A stretch of DNA of 64,000 nucleotides from JANSWY01 sp965243755 (lineage in GTDB: Bacteria; Bacteroidota; Bacteroidia; Cytophagales; Cyclobacteriaceae). The stretch spans positions 1 to 64,000 of the forward strand of contig CBDEVW010000004.1 of the NCBI GenBank assembly GCA_965243755.1, written 5' to 3'. This document shows positions 1 to 9,067 of this stretch, one piece after another (the first letter of the stretch is position 1; each line of letters opens with the position of its first letter). The notes under the pieces were generated by a model. It was not told the origin of the DNA. It ran no database searches and was given only the letters and a program-made list of their open reading frames with translations. Made by a program: the position numbers and the translations under genes.

Positions 1-381
1 ACGGCGGATAACTATCCATTCGATAACCTACTGAAAAAAGAGGACTTTGAGGGACACGGCCTTGGTGTATATGAGGGTACAATGATTACGGTGTTGGGGA
101 CCTCATTACAGAATCGTGATGTGTTAAATCACTTCTTAACTTCCACATGGAACGCGGTAGGTCTGGAAATGGAAGGAGCTCACTACCAGAAAGCGATACA
201 GTCTTCTGCCAGAATAAGGAGGAGTATTAGAAAAGATGTGAAGGTGTTGTATGCCTATTATGCCTCAGATAATCCTTTGAAAACCGGTAAAACACTAGCT
301 TCTGGCAGTTTGGGTGCTGAAGGAGTGAAGCCGACCTACCTGATTTCCCAAAAGGTATTAGAGAAAATATTTAATTTATAA
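1..381 (+). CDS. C-terminal part of a nucleoside-phosphorylase-like protein (partial)
   Basis: The reading frame is open from the first base and ends at TAA 379-381, so only the last 126 codons are present. The segment GLEMEGAHY near the middle resembles the D/E-M-E nucleoside-binding motif of the purine/uridine phosphorylase superfamily (compare 'DMES' in MTA/SAH nucleosidase). It is followed by a conserved-looking tail, YAYYASDNPL...GAEGVKPTYL. An internal ATG at 82 is not the real start, because the upstream codons (DNYPFDNLLKKEDFEGHGLG) read as normal protein. The catalytic N-terminal part lies outside the window, so the substrate cannot be assigned. It could instead be a Bacteroidota-specific family of unknown function that only shares the fold. 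Confidence 0.5.
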   Translation, partial: TADNYPFDNLLKKEDFEGHGLGVYEGTMITVLGTSLQNRDVLNHFLTSTWNAVGLEMEGAHYQKAIQSSARIRRSIRKDVKVLYAYYASDNPLKTGKTLASGSLGAEGVKPTYLISQKVLEKIFNL

Positions 382-411
382 GGCTGCAGATGTAGCCTTA
401 TAGCTGTTTTA
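378..411 (+). terminator. Hairpin at the end of the first gene
   Basis: ATAAGGCT (378-385) pairs perfectly with AGCCTTAT (394-401) across an 8-base loop. A modest T run (TGTTTTA) follows. The stem begins on the stop codon itself. It would separate this gene from the operon starting at 611, but the short T tract makes it only a fair rho-independent terminator. Confidence 0.45.
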
Positions 412-610
412 TAGAAATTATTGCAATATTATATTCCTGGTACGAGCTATTTTGATTTGAATTTATCAGGAAGAATAGTGTAAATTAGTAGTCACATCTC
501 CGGGAATGTCTGTGCATTGATGAATGAACAGGTATTAAATTATTTGAAGAATAATTTTAATTATTCTTATAATTCATTTTCTTTACTAAGATTTAGAAAA
601 CAACTTTATT

Positions 611-2401
611 ATGGCACTTATTCCCCTTACCGAACCTTTGGGGCGGAAGCGGGCTGCTCATTTGTTACGTAGAACCTGTACAGGTGCTACCATAGCACAA
701 ATTGACCAGTTTGCTAATCTCACGCCACAACAGGCGCTGGAACAGTTGTATCAGGACGACCTCCCGGATCCCCAATTACCTATCGATACTGCAACAGGTG
801 AAGAATGGATCACCACCGGAGCTATTGAAGATGTAAACAGTGAGGAGAGCACACTCGAGAGCTACCTTTTGCGATGGAATATAGCACAGATGCTAAGCGC
901 TGGTATTTCGGAGGAGCAGTCACTTGCCTATGCTTTCAGGGAACGAATGGTTTATTTCTTCCACACCCATTTCACTACCAAGAGATCTACTGTAAACAGT
1001 AGTAGAGCCATCTATTATCAAACCGCGTTATTCAGGTTTTACAGTTTTGATCGTGATGACCTGGTTATTCCACCACCTGATGAGATGTCTGAAGAAACGA
1101 TTATTCCTAAAAACTTTAAGGAGCTGGCTAAAAAGATTTGTGTAGACAATGCCATGCTTCAGTTTTTGGATGGAAGACTCAATGTAGCAGGTAATCCTAA
1201 TGAAAATTTTGCCCGGGAGTTATTGGAGTTATATACCATAGGGAGAGGTCTGGAAGGTAGTTTAGAAGAACCACAGTTTGAGGGGGATTACATCGTATAC
1301 ACGGAGCAGGATGTGCAGGAAGGAGCCAAAGTACTTTCTGGATTCAATACTGATGATTCATTTTCCAACATCGATGAAGATACAGGTTTACCCAGAGGAG
1401 TTATTCGTGGGGGTGGAGTCATTGCATCAGCACATGACAACAGTACCAAAACATTTAGTTCCCGGCTGGGCAATGCAGTGGTGAGCCCAAATCAGGAACT
1501 GACCCAAAACGGTTCGCCTACCGAAGAAAGCCTATTGGATGAAATAAGCCAGTTGGTGGATCTGATATTTGATCAGAATGAAGCAGCCCTCCACATTTGT
1601 AGGAAGCTTTATCGATTTTTTGTATATCATGAGATTTCGGAAGAACTTCAAAACGATGTTATTCAGGATATGGCCGATATATTGATAGCCAATGAATTTA
1701 AGATTTATCCTGTTTTAGAGACTCTATTTACCAGTACACATTTTTATGATGAAGATGCCGGGTCTGCAGACAACAAGTTTGGAGGGATTATCAAATCTCC
1801 ACTCGACCTGGTTGTTGGGTTCGCCAGAACATTTGAATATCCCATTCCAGATATGGTGACACAAACGGAAGCTTACTATGAAACCCTGGGAGGAATGCTG
1901 GGTTGGATGGGAGCAATGGGAATGGATTATTACGAGCCATTTGAAGTGGCGGGATACTCCGGATATCATCAGTTTCCACTTTATTACAGAAGCTGGATCA
2001 CTACTAACTATCTGACCAACCGATACAATTTTATTAGAGAATTATTGGGAGATCGGCCGATTCCGGAAGAAGGAGAAATCAATATTTTGACCTGGGTTTT
2101 TGACAATTTCCCTGAATCCACCATTCAGAATGGAAGGCTTTTGATTACCGAACTGGCCTCTTATATGATGCCGGTTTCAGATGGATTATCCTTTGATGAA
2201 ATGAGCAACACCGGAGAAATTACTCCGCAAAGGTTGAATTTTTATTTGCAGGAATTCTTATTCCGTGAGGGACTGGGAGATCCTGGTGAAGATGCATGGA
2301 CCAATATGTGGCCAGACAATGTAAATAGCGACATAGTGGCTGAAAGATTAGCTTTTTTACTCAATGCCATGTTGCAAACCCCAGAATATCAACTGATGTA
2401 A
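611..2401 (+). CDS. DUF1800 family protein
   Basis: This 596-residue protein matches the DUF1800 family layout. It has an N-terminal RAAHLLRRT...GAT segment (family proteins begin with a similar 'HLLRR.tfG' motif), ERMVYFFHTHFTT around residue 115, and the hallmark NFARELLELYTIG near residue 205. No signal peptide is obvious from the chosen ATG. DUF1800 genes in Bacteroidota and Planctomycetota almost always sit next to a DUF1501 gene, as here with a 2-base gap. The molecular role of the pair is unknown; they are probably exported. Length is typical. The preceding 230 bases are AT-rich and should hold the operon promoter. Confidence 0.9.
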   Translation: MALIPLTEPLGRKRAAHLLRRTCTGATIAQIDQFANLTPQQALEQLYQDDLPDPQLPIDTATGEEWITTGAIEDVNSEESTLESYLLRWNIAQMLSAGISEEQSLAYAFRERMVYFFHTHFTTKRSTVNSSRAIYYQTALFRFYSFDRDDLVIPPPDEMSEETIIPKNFKELAKKICVDNAMLQFLDGRLNVAGNPNENFARELLELYTIGRGLEGSLEEPQFEGDYIVYTEQDVQEGAKVLSGFNTDDSFSNIDEDTGLPRGVIRGGGVIASAHDNSTKTFSSRLGNAVVSPNQELTQNGSPTEESLLDEISQLVDLIFDQNEAALHICRKLYRFFVYHEISEELQNDVIQDMADILIANEFKIYPVLETLFTSTHFYDEDAGSADNKFGGIIKSPLDLVVGFARTFEYPIPDMVTQTEAYYETLGGMLGWMGAMGMDYYEPFEVAGYSGYHQFPLYYRSWITTNYLTNRYNFIRELLGDRPIPEEGEINILTWVFDNFPESTIQNGRLLITELASYMMPVSDGLSFDEMSNTGEITPQRLNFYLQEFLFREGLGDPGEDAWTNMWPDNVNSDIVAERLAFLLNAMLQTPEYQLM

Positions 2402-2403
2402 TC

Positions 2404-4113
2404 ATGAAAAGAAGACGATTCTTAAAAAATATAACTGCAGCTGCCGGTGTTCCCTTTGCACTGAACGGAGTTCCCGTAAAGGTGATGGCTCAAACTCATT
2501 TCAATCGATTGGCTGCCTCAAGTACAAACGATAATGTGCTTGTCATCCTGCAACTTCATGGAGGGAATGATGGGCTCAATACCATCATTCCGTTGGAACA
2601 GTACGACCTCTACTATAGCAGAAGGGCCAACATTGCGATTCCTTACAAAACAGGTAGCAGATCATTGATTGAATTGGATGGTACATTACCGTCGGCAGAC
2701 CAGGTTGGCTTTCATCCGGATATGGCTGATTTGAAAGAAATTTATGACTATGGTGATATGGCCATAGTCCAGGGTGTTTCTTATCCCCGTAATAACGGGT
2801 CTCATTTCAGAGGAAGAGACATCTGGGCCATGGGTGGTGGTGCTGATGATTACTTTTCATCCGGCTGGGTTGGACGATATCTTGCCAAAGCGTATGAACC
2901 CTTAAGTTATCCCGATGATTTTCCAACCGAAGAGATGAAAGATCCGCTGGCTTTGGAAATGGGCAATGATGTTTCTCTTTTATTTCATCAGGAATCGAAT
3001 ATACCAGTGTCAATTTCATTGGGAAGTAGTCCGGAAAACCTGGCGAATCTGATCGCACAATTGGAAGGATTCGATGACCAGGGAGTGGATCCCAGGGGAT
3101 TACCTCCGGAATTCCTCAATGGTTCTCCATACAGTAAAGAAATGGATTGGATCCTGTCTTTGGAAGATAAGTCTGAGACCTATATCCAAAGGTTATTGGA
3201 GGTTTATCAAAACGCTTCTGCCACCACGGTGGATTATCCTGAAGTTTACCCATTTGGTGCTCAGAGAACAAACCCATTGAGTGGTCAACTGCAGCTTGTG
3301 GCAAGACTGCTGGATGGCGGTGGTGCTGGCCAGGGAGTGAAAACCAAGGTTTTCCTGGTGAAGATAGGTGGGTTTGATACCCATGCACAGCAGGTAGAAT
3401 CCTATGACCCCACACTTGGAGGACACTCAGCATTGCTTTATCATATTTCCTCTGCAATGAAGGCGTTTCGGCAGGATTTGTTCAACAGAGGCCTTGGGGG
3501 TAAAGTGATGACGATTACCTGGTCCGAATTTGGGCGAAGGGTTGCCTCTAATGGTAGTTACGGAACAGACCATGGTACTGGAGGACCAGTAATGATTTTT
3601 GGTGATGGAGTGAATGGCGGAGTTTTCGGTACCAACCCGGACGTTTCACTTGATAACATTGAACAACAGTTTGATTACAGGCAGCTATATGCCAATATTT
3701 TGAAAGATTGGATGGGTGTGGATGAGTCAGTCATTGAAAATGATATCTTCTATGGCAATTTCATCAATGGGACCGGCGAAAACGGAGAGGTATATGAACC
3801 CATGGAATTGACTAAACCCATTGTATCTGGTGTAGATAACTTTGTGAGCGCCCGATTCAGAATGGAAGATCCATACCCTAACCCGGCACATCAGTTTACT
3901 CATGTGAAATTCAGGATCAATGCTAATGACCATGTGCTGATTGAACTGGTAGATAGCAATGGGAAAATACTTCAAAAACTAACAGATAAAGATTATGTCC
4001 CCGGTGAGCATCAAATAAAAGTTGATGTGAGTAACATGGAAGCTGGTTTCTACTTCGTAAGGGTCAAATCGAGGATATTAAATGACACAAAAAAGATATT
4101 GGTGAGAAAATAA
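2404..4113 (+). CDS. DUF1501 protein with T9SS type A sorting domain
   Basis: This 569-residue protein starts MKRRRFLKNITAAAGVPFA, a twin-arginine-like export signal. The body has DUF1501 hallmarks: LQLHGGNDGLNTIIP near residue 50, FDTHAQQ near 325, WSEFGRRVASN and TDHGTGGP near 375-395. These relate to the sulfatase/alkaline-phosphatase superfamily. About the last 85 residues form a T9SS type A C-terminal domain: DPYPNPAHQFTHVKF, then VELxDxxGKxLQKL-like strands, then MEAGFYFVRV and a KKILVRK end. The protein is therefore expected at the cell surface. An RR-type signal combined with a T9SS tail is notable. It is co-transcribed with the DUF1800 gene (2-base gap) and followed closely by the barrel gene. 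Confidence 0.92.
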   Translation: MKRRRFLKNITAAAGVPFALNGVPVKVMAQTHFNRLAASSTNDNVLVILQLHGGNDGLNTIIPLEQYDLYYSRRANIAIPYKTGSRSLIELDGTLPSADQVGFHPDMADLKEIYDYGDMAIVQGVSYPRNNGSHFRGRDIWAMGGGADDYFSSGWVGRYLAKAYEPLSYPDDFPTEEMKDPLALEMGNDVSLLFHQESNIPVSISLGSSPENLANLIAQLEGFDDQGVDPRGLPPEFLNGSPYSKEMDWILSLEDKSETYIQRLLEVYQNASATTVDYPEVYPFGAQRTNPLSGQLQLVARLLDGGGAGQGVKTKVFLVKIGGFDTHAQQVESYDPTLGGHSALLYHISSAMKAFRQDLFNRGLGGKVMTITWSEFGRRVASNGSYGTDHGTGGPVMIFGDGVNGGVFGTNPDVSLDNIEQQFDYRQLYANILKDWMGVDESVIENDIFYGNFINGTGENGEVYEPMELTKPIVSGVDNFVSARFRMEDPYPNPAHQFTHVKFRINANDHVLIELVDSNGKILQKLTDKDYVPGEHQIKVDVSNMEAGFYFVRVKSRILNDTKKILVRK

Positions 4114-4120
4114 AGCAACC

Positions 4121-4969
4121 ATGAAAAAGATTTCAATTCTCCTTCTTTTGGCTTGTATACTTGTTCCTGTGCTTGAAGGTACTGCGCAAGGTTATAAAAA
4201 GTACTTGAAGGAATACCTCAATACACAGTGGTTTTTGGGCGTTAAATTCGGCTCTAACCTTCAGCGTATTTCTGTGACAGATAGATATACAGGTTTGAGT
4301 GCCATCAATTATGATGAAAGTGCCCTGGAGAAGACTTATGATGAATTTACTTTACCGGGAGTTCAGGCCGGGATAGATGTTACCTTTTACCATAAGGGGT
4401 TTTCTATTGGAATACAACCCAATTTCAGACAGATCAGGTACAGCTACAGTAATACTTTAATGTGGACCGGAGAGGGGGTTAATGAAAGATTTGAAGCTAC
4501 CTATGACCAGGAACAAAAAATTGATTTTATTGACCTTCCCATCATAGTGAAATATGATTTGACTAAAACAGCTGTCAGGCCTTATGTGATGGGTGGAGCT
4601 TACTACTCTTTCCTCACCAATGCTGAAAAGAAAGTGAGCATCACAGAAACAGATTATGCCAGCGGGACACCTCAGACCATTGATGTAGGAAGTACCACAT
4701 TGGGGGTTAAGAAACGATTCAATTCCAATGACTTTGGGATTCAGGGTGGGATAGGAGCAGTAAGTGATGTAGGCAATATCCGGGTTGTGCTGGAGGCCGC
4801 CTATCGCATGAGTTTTCCCAATATCTCCAACGAGGACAACAGATATTCAGATTTGCAGTTGGCTGGGATAGGAGATGTAAATGATGATATGAAATTGAGC
4901 AGCTTAAATTTCAATCTGGCATTTATCTTCCCATTAAGGTATATAAGTAGTGAATTTAACTCCAAATAG
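4121..4969 (+). CDS. Outer-membrane beta-barrel protein (PorT-like porin family)
   Basis: This 282-residue protein has a cleavable signal peptide (MKKISILLLLACILVPVLEGTAQG). It then shows alternating amphipathic strands typical of the small 8-stranded Bacteroidota barrels: FLGVKFGSNLQRI, VQAGIDVTFY, FSIGIQPNFRQIRYSY, IDLPIIVKYDL and YVMGGAYYSFL, ending in a strand before a short SSEFNSK tail. The IDLPI segment before the third strand pair is common in this family. It is 7 bases downstream of the DUF1501 gene and 3 bases upstream of the lipoprotein gene, so all four genes read as one operon. A structural or secretion-accessory role is possible; no substrate can be read from the sequence. Confidence 0.8.
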   Translation: MKKISILLLLACILVPVLEGTAQGYKKYLKEYLNTQWFLGVKFGSNLQRISVTDRYTGLSAINYDESALEKTYDEFTLPGVQAGIDVTFYHKGFSIGIQPNFRQIRYSYSNTLMWTGEGVNERFEATYDQEQKIDFIDLPIIVKYDLTKTAVRPYVMGGAYYSFLTNAEKKVSITETDYASGTPQTIDVGSTTLGVKKRFNSNDFGIQGGIGAVSDVGNIRVVLEAAYRMSFPNISNEDNRYSDLQLAGIGDVNDDMKLSSLNFNLAFIFPLRYISSEFNSK

Positions 4970-4972
4970 ACC

Positions 4973-6181
4973 ATGACTCGTTCTATCAAAAATATTAGCA
5001 ACATCCTAATAATTGCACTCCTGACTGCATGTATGACTTCCTGTAAAGATGAGGACATGATCATGGATACAGAGAGTTATCTCAGAATTATTGATGATCA
5101 GGATTATAATGCCAGTTTTAACCCCATCAGTATCCGGGAAACCCTGGGAGGTGGATCGATCATACTGGCCGGGACAGATGCTCCAAATTCAGATTTTCAG
5201 GGCATAAGTATCATTCGACTTGACTCTTTGGGTGGATTTGTCGGAGAGTTTGAGATGGATTTTAGTTACGTAACGCCAGTTGGTGATTTAATGACTGTAG
5301 ATTCGACTCATTATTTTTTCTGCATGGAGGAAGGTACTCTTTTTGTAAATCTGGTAGCTGTTGATAACCAGGGAAGAGCATCAGCGCCGGTAAGGGTTTC
5401 TGGAAGTTTACGGTACCCACTTGCAGCAGCCCTTAATGCAGATAATAACTTTATACTGCTAAGTTATGATCCTATCAATCAGAGATCTGTAATCAGTGTG
5501 ATAGAACAAGATGGTTCATTATTCATCAGTGCAGGATATTCAATTGGCGCAGGAGGAGATGTTGAGCCTGATATATTGGATCATTTGGTGAATCCATCAA
5601 TCAATTACCCATTTTTTGTTGGGCAGGATGCTAATGGCTATTACTTCAATGGTTTTTATAATTACACGCTTTCATTGGTGTTTACCAACTTTGGCAGTGA
5701 TCCAACAGGTGTGGTACAGGGACAACAGACGGTTGCTGGAATCAGGGCGGTCAGGCATATTTCAGGAAGTGATTTTGCTGTGCTTGGATATCAGTATGAT
5801 AAGAATTTTGTGCAGCCTGCTACATCTCTGTCTACTACTGGAATATCCTCCAGTGTCGATTTATTTGATCGGGCAATTCCGGAGATCAGGCCCAATGCAC
5901 CGGCTAAAATCATATCGTTTACACGAAATTCGGGAGAAACATTGATCATTGTTGCCACTGAAACAGAAGCCAGACAGGGTATATTGTATTTTTATGATAC
6001 AAGCGGAGGATTACTAGGCACTCATTATGTTGGTTATTTTAACCCATTCACCTTTGCTGACCTAACACCAACGTCAGATGATGGGTTGATGATTACCGGA
6101 ACCACTTTCGTAGCATCCAGATTTGAAAGAATCTATATTTCAAAACTCCCGGCACAAAAAATAGATGAGATAGTCAATTAG
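4973..6181 (+). CDS. Putative surface lipoprotein of unknown function
   Basis: This 402-residue protein has an N-terminal membrane segment followed by LLTAC(20)MTSC(24)KDEDM. Either cysteine could be the lipidated residue; acidic residues just after it match Bacteroidota lipoproteins. The body is rich in beta-type segments (SIIRLDSLGGFVGEF, ILLSYDPINQRSVISVIE, TPTSDDGLMITGTTF). These read like the repeated blades of a beta-propeller, as in many 'delta-60 repeat'-like Bacteroidota proteins. No catalytic motif was recognised. It is the last gene of the DUF1800/DUF1501 operon and is followed by a clear terminator, which suggests it serves the same surface complex. Confidence 0.7.
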   Translation: MTRSIKNISNILIIALLTACMTSCKDEDMIMDTESYLRIIDDQDYNASFNPISIRETLGGGSIILAGTDAPNSDFQGISIIRLDSLGGFVGEFEMDFSYVTPVGDLMTVDSTHYFFCMEEGTLFVNLVAVDNQGRASAPVRVSGSLRYPLAAALNADNNFILLSYDPINQRSVISVIEQDGSLFISAGYSIGAGGDVEPDILDHLVNPSINYPFFVGQDANGYYFNGFYNYTLSLVFTNFGSDPTGVVQGQQTVAGIRAVRHISGSDFAVLGYQYDKNFVQPATSLSTTGISSSVDLFDRAIPEIRPNAPAKIISFTRNSGETLIIVATETEARQGILYFYDTSGGLLGTHYVGYFNPFTFADLTPTSDDGLMITGTTFVASRFERIYISKLPAQKIDEIVN

Positions 6182-6206
6182 GTGTGTGAATACCACTTTA
6201 ACCCAT

Positions 6207-6240
6207 GACCGACTCTATATCCTGGGGTCGGTCTTTTTTA
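6207..6240 (+). terminator. Rho-independent terminator of the DUF1800/DUF1501 operon
   Basis: GACCGAC (6207-6213) pairs with GTCGGTC (6227-6233), followed by a TTTTTT tract to 6239. It lies 25 bases after the lipoprotein stop codon. The T tract overlaps the stop codon of the convergent small membrane protein gene, so the two transcription units are packed end to end. Confidence 0.85.
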
Positions 6241-6576
6241 TTCAGATTTGTTTGGGACATTTCTTAGGAACCAGTTGAGGACCTCCTTGAATCTTCCCGG
6301 GTCTTTGACTTGTTCACTCATGATGGTAATTCGTTTGCCATCTTTCATTTCAAGTTTCCAGGTCACCGTTTCGTTTCCTCGATGGTAGGAAGTATTTTTT
6401 TGCTGATTTCTGATGTCATTGACATTAACATCGAACTTTTTGATCAGCCCTGTCACATGAATCGTATCTTCGGAAAACTCATAACTCCGGTACCCTGCTA
6501 TTGTTGCCGCAATAAACAACAACCCAGGTGCTGCCAATATCTTGTAGTTATTTTCGAAGACTTTGGATTCCATCAC
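6238..6576 (-). CDS. Small membrane-anchored protein, PH-like
   Basis: This 112-residue protein has one hydrophobic segment at about residues 12-28 (YKILAAPGLLFIAATIAGY). A soluble part follows with strands such as DTIHVTGLIKKFDVNVNDI, ETVTWKLEMKDGKRITIMS, and a final helix DPGRFKEVLNWFLRNV. The pattern of strands ending in a C-terminal helix recalls bacterial PH-like domains found after membrane segments, but no specific family is recognised. It may be co-transcribed with the remnant and YciI genes upstream (66-base gap). Function unknown. Confidence 0.65.
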   Translation of the reverse strand: MMESKVFENNYKILAAPGLLFIAATIAGYRSYEFSEDTIHVTGLIKKFDVNVNDIRNQQKNTSYHRGNETVTWKLEMKDGKRITIMSEQVKDPGRFKEVLNWFLRNVPNKSE

Positions 6577-6642
6577 TATTAATTTAAAGAATCCTGATGA
6601 AAATGACCACTAATCTACGGTCGTCTTAATCTTACACCAGAC

Positions 6643-7144
6643 CTAAATTAGTGTAGTCAGGTGATCATGCGCTTTTCGATAGTACTGAGATGTTATTCCA
6701 GACTTATCTAATTGACCTAGTACATACGTTGTTAATCCCTCTAATTCAGTTTGGTTACCTTGCTCAAAATCAAGTTGCATCGATGATTTAGCTTCTTTGT
6801 TGAGCTTCAGGCAGATGTCTAATACTTCCTTTAGCACCACCGGTTTTGATATTGTCAATGTATTTCTTTGTAGCACTTTCCAGTGAATAGGATTTGACAC
6901 ATGGTATTAATAGGTCAAGTTCCCCTATTTCCTGTGGATCGTCCGAAACAAGTGCAGGGTTAATTATAAAATGGTCTTCGATGGACTGAAGCTTCAATCC
7001 CCTTTGTTTAATGTTCTTTTTTGTATCTCCTCTGGCAATAAAAATGATCTCATAGCCCGGATCATCTTGAAGATTCATAGCTAAAAGTCCGCCAAAGTAT
7101 CCACCAACGCCACCTATACCAAGTATGCCTACTCTTTTCTTCAT
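6643..7144 (-). pseudogene. Decayed 2-dehydropantoate 2-reductase (panE/apbA-like), internal deletion plus frameshift
   Basis: The 5' part reads MKKRVGILGIGGVGGYFGG..., the NADP-binding GxGxxG start of ketopantoate reductases, and continues to LIPCVKSYSLESATKKYIDNIK (about 100 codons). It then loses sense and stops. In another frame the family's C-terminal part appears directly: VLKEVLDICLKLNKEAKSSMQ, then TELEGLTTYVLGQL (family motif SSM..D...g..TE.e.l.G), ending at 6643. Around 6840 the two halves meet, and the middle (roughly 120-150 residues, including the substrate-binding helices) is missing. A working enzyme is about 300 residues; this has about 165 codons of recognisable sequence. The start is the ATG at 7142-7144, one base after the YciI gene stop. 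If the reads are right, the gene is dead and pantothenate synthesis must use another locus. Confidence 0.82.
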
Positions 7145-7145
7145 A

Positions 7146-7628
7146 TTAGATTGATTTCTTACTGATTTTAGGATGTAACTCATTGATGGACATTAACGCG
7201 GCAGATCCATACCATGGATGTAATTCCATGACCAGTCTTCCTGCCTTGATTGCGGGATCTGTTGAAGTCAATTCTTCTGCTTCTTCTACAGAAGTGACAT
7301 TGAATACGTAAATCCCCCTTACTTCCTGGTCGTCCAAAAAAGGTCCCGCTAGAACCAGTTTGCCCTCATTGGCAAGTCTTTTAATGTTGTCAAGATGGGC
7401 CCTTTGCAAAGTAACTGCTTCTACTGAGTCCTGATTCCGGTTCGGTCCGGCTTTTAGAAACGCCATTACATATTGTTTCATTCCATAGTCGTCAGCACCA
7501 AATTGCTGTGCCAATGAAGAATCATACACCACTTTATTTGCTGCGTCATTAGGTTTGGAAGATTTTTGGGGTGACTCACAACTAAGGATTATCGCGCAAA
7601 GCACCAGGCAGAATAGAAGGTATCTCAT
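7146..7628 (-). CDS. YciI-like domain lipoprotein
   Basis: This 160-residue protein begins MRYLLFCLVLCAIILSC(17)ESPQ, a lipoprotein signal with the Cys after LSC. From about residue 50 it has the YciI (dimeric alpha-beta barrel) pattern: YVMAFLKAGPNR, RAHLDNIKRLANEGKLVLAGPF, a GIYVFNVTSVEEAEEL helix-strand, and TDPAIKAGRLVMELHPWYG. The His of AHLDNI and Asp of TDPAI are the residues usually proposed as the active-site pair. Small exported YciI-like proteins are common in Bacteroidota and their reaction is not known. The gene precedes the broken ketopantoate-reductase gene with a one-base gap, so the two once formed an operon. Confidence 0.85.
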   Translation of the reverse strand: MRYLLFCLVLCAIILSCESPQKSSKPNDAANKVVYDSSLAQQFGADDYGMKQYVMAFLKAGPNRNQDSVEAVTLQRAHLDNIKRLANEGKLVLAGPFLDDQEVRGIYVFNVTSVEEAEELTSTDPAIKAGRLVMELHPWYGSAALMSINELHPKISKKSI

Positions 7629-7667
7629 GTTTAGATTAATTTGATGGTCGAATTTAGTAAGAATTCA

Positions 7668-9017
7668 TTATTTGTCCACAATGGACTTGGCTTCCCGTAT
7701 ACCCGACAAATAGGCGCCATGTACCGTGGCAGACATTCCCCGGTTGGTTGCTTCTCCCGCAAATAAGATTTTCCCCACGGGCTTGGCAAGCGCGTCATAC
7801 ATCTTACCTTTTACGCCAACTGGCAGATAAGAATATGAGCCACCTGCAAATTCGTCTTTTGCCCAGCCAGAATAGCGAAATTTATCAATGGCTACCTCTT
7901 TTTTCCAGGCTTTGCTTAATGCAGTATTGATTTTACTGGCAATGGATTCTTTATCCATTTGGTCTAACTGTAAGGCCATTTGGTTACCGATCGTGCCTAG
8001 TAAGAATGGTTGATTGATGTAGTGTGCCCAATTGACGAATACAGGAAACTCGCCTTTGGTTTCTGACATATAGCCTAAAAAGTGGGGTTTGGTGGGCCAC
8101 ATGATTTCTTTAAATTTTAAAGCCAGTTTGTTCAGGTTCCCCATACCCAATTGCTCAATAGCGGTAAGTTTGGATTCGGGTAGAGGAGGGTCAAAGAGGA
8201 TGTTTTTCTTCTTTAATACACCCAGTGGAACAGTGATGATCACAAAATCGCCTTCATGGGTTTCTTTATCAGTGATGACTTTGATTCCCTCGTTGGTCGA
8301 AGAAACTTCTTTGACAATCTGACTGGTATATATCGGTAGGTTATCCGCAAGACTTTCCACCAGTTCACCATATCCATTCGGGAATATCAGGTCACCTCCC
8401 CAGTACCCATCTTCACGATCACCCCAGGCGGAGAGTTTGTCAAATTCAATGGCCGCATCAAGTTCGTGGGTACTGAGGCGCCAATGTATCTGATGCAATT
8501 CCTTTTCAGAGTAGCCAGCGCCTTTCAATACCTTTTCAACACCCCAACCAACTGATCGGTCCTTATCTTGTCTTCCCGCTATTCTGTACGCTTTTTTTGT
8601 TACCCAGTCTCCTTCATCCAGGATTTTTGAGACTTCATTTTTACTATAATATTTTCCTTTGTAATCATACAGCGCAACACTCTCCCAGTTGGTTTCTACC
8701 GTGTTGATCAAATACTTTTTAGCCAGCTTAGTCAGTGGATTTCCATTCGATTCCTGTATCCAGCTGGCTCCCATATCAACAGGTTTCCCCAATGAATGAT
8801 CGGTCCAAACCCTGCCGCCAATTCTGTTTCGCGCTTCGAGGACAGTTACCTCCCAGTTTCTGTTTTGTAAATAGCGAGCGGCTGCAACACCCGACATTCC
8901 TGCGCCTACAATGATGACTTTACCACGAGTTTCCTGGGTTCCTGAGATACCTGCTCCAGGAAGGAGTGTCGTCATTCCTAGTGCACCCAGAGTCTTTAGA
9001 AATTCCAATCGCTTCAT
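7668..9017 (-). CDS. Flavin-dependent amine oxidase (polyamine/monoamine oxidase family)
   Basis: This protein of about 449 residues (ATG at 9015-9017; two codons further upstream a TTG is possible) has an export-like N-terminus (KRLEFLKTLGALGMTTLLPG). The FAD dinucleotide fold follows: VIIVGAGMSGVAAARYL with VTVLEARNRIGGRVWT. The C-terminal FAD motif FAGEATNRGMSATVHGAYLSG is intact. In between, GELVESLA and VIITVPLGVLK are standard for amine oxidases. These enzymes oxidise amines with O2, giving aldehyde, ammonia or amine, and H2O2. The layout is closest to plant-type polyamine oxidases, but the substrate cannot be deduced. It is 39 bases upstream of the YciI gene and 50 bases downstream of the LytTR regulator, so it may belong to that transcription unit. 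Confidence 0.9.
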   Translation of the reverse strand: MKRLEFLKTLGALGMTTLLPGAGISGTQETRGKVIIVGAGMSGVAAARYLQNRNWEVTVLEARNRIGGRVWTDHSLGKPVDMGASWIQESNGNPLTKLAKKYLINTVETNWESVALYDYKGKYYSKNEVSKILDEGDWVTKKAYRIAGRQDKDRSVGWGVEKVLKGAGYSEKELHQIHWRLSTHELDAAIEFDKLSAWGDREDGYWGGDLIFPNGYGELVESLADNLPIYTSQIVKEVSSTNEGIKVITDKETHEGDFVIITVPLGVLKKKNILFDPPLPESKLTAIEQLGMGNLNKLALKFKEIMWPTKPHFLGYMSETKGEFPVFVNWAHYINQPFLLGTIGNQMALQLDQMDKESIASKINTALSKAWKKEVAIDKFRYSGWAKDEFAGGSYSYLPVGVKGKMYDALAKPVGKILFAGEATNRGMSATVHGAYLSGIREAKSIVDK

Positions 9018-9067
9018 TACCAATGAATATACAGAATTTGAGAATGCACTTCAAGCAAATGGATGTT

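Noticed and set aside
9018..9023. TTG start two codons upstream of the amine oxidase ATG
   Set aside because: The ATG at 9015-9017 directly precedes the KRLEFLK export signal and is the better start.
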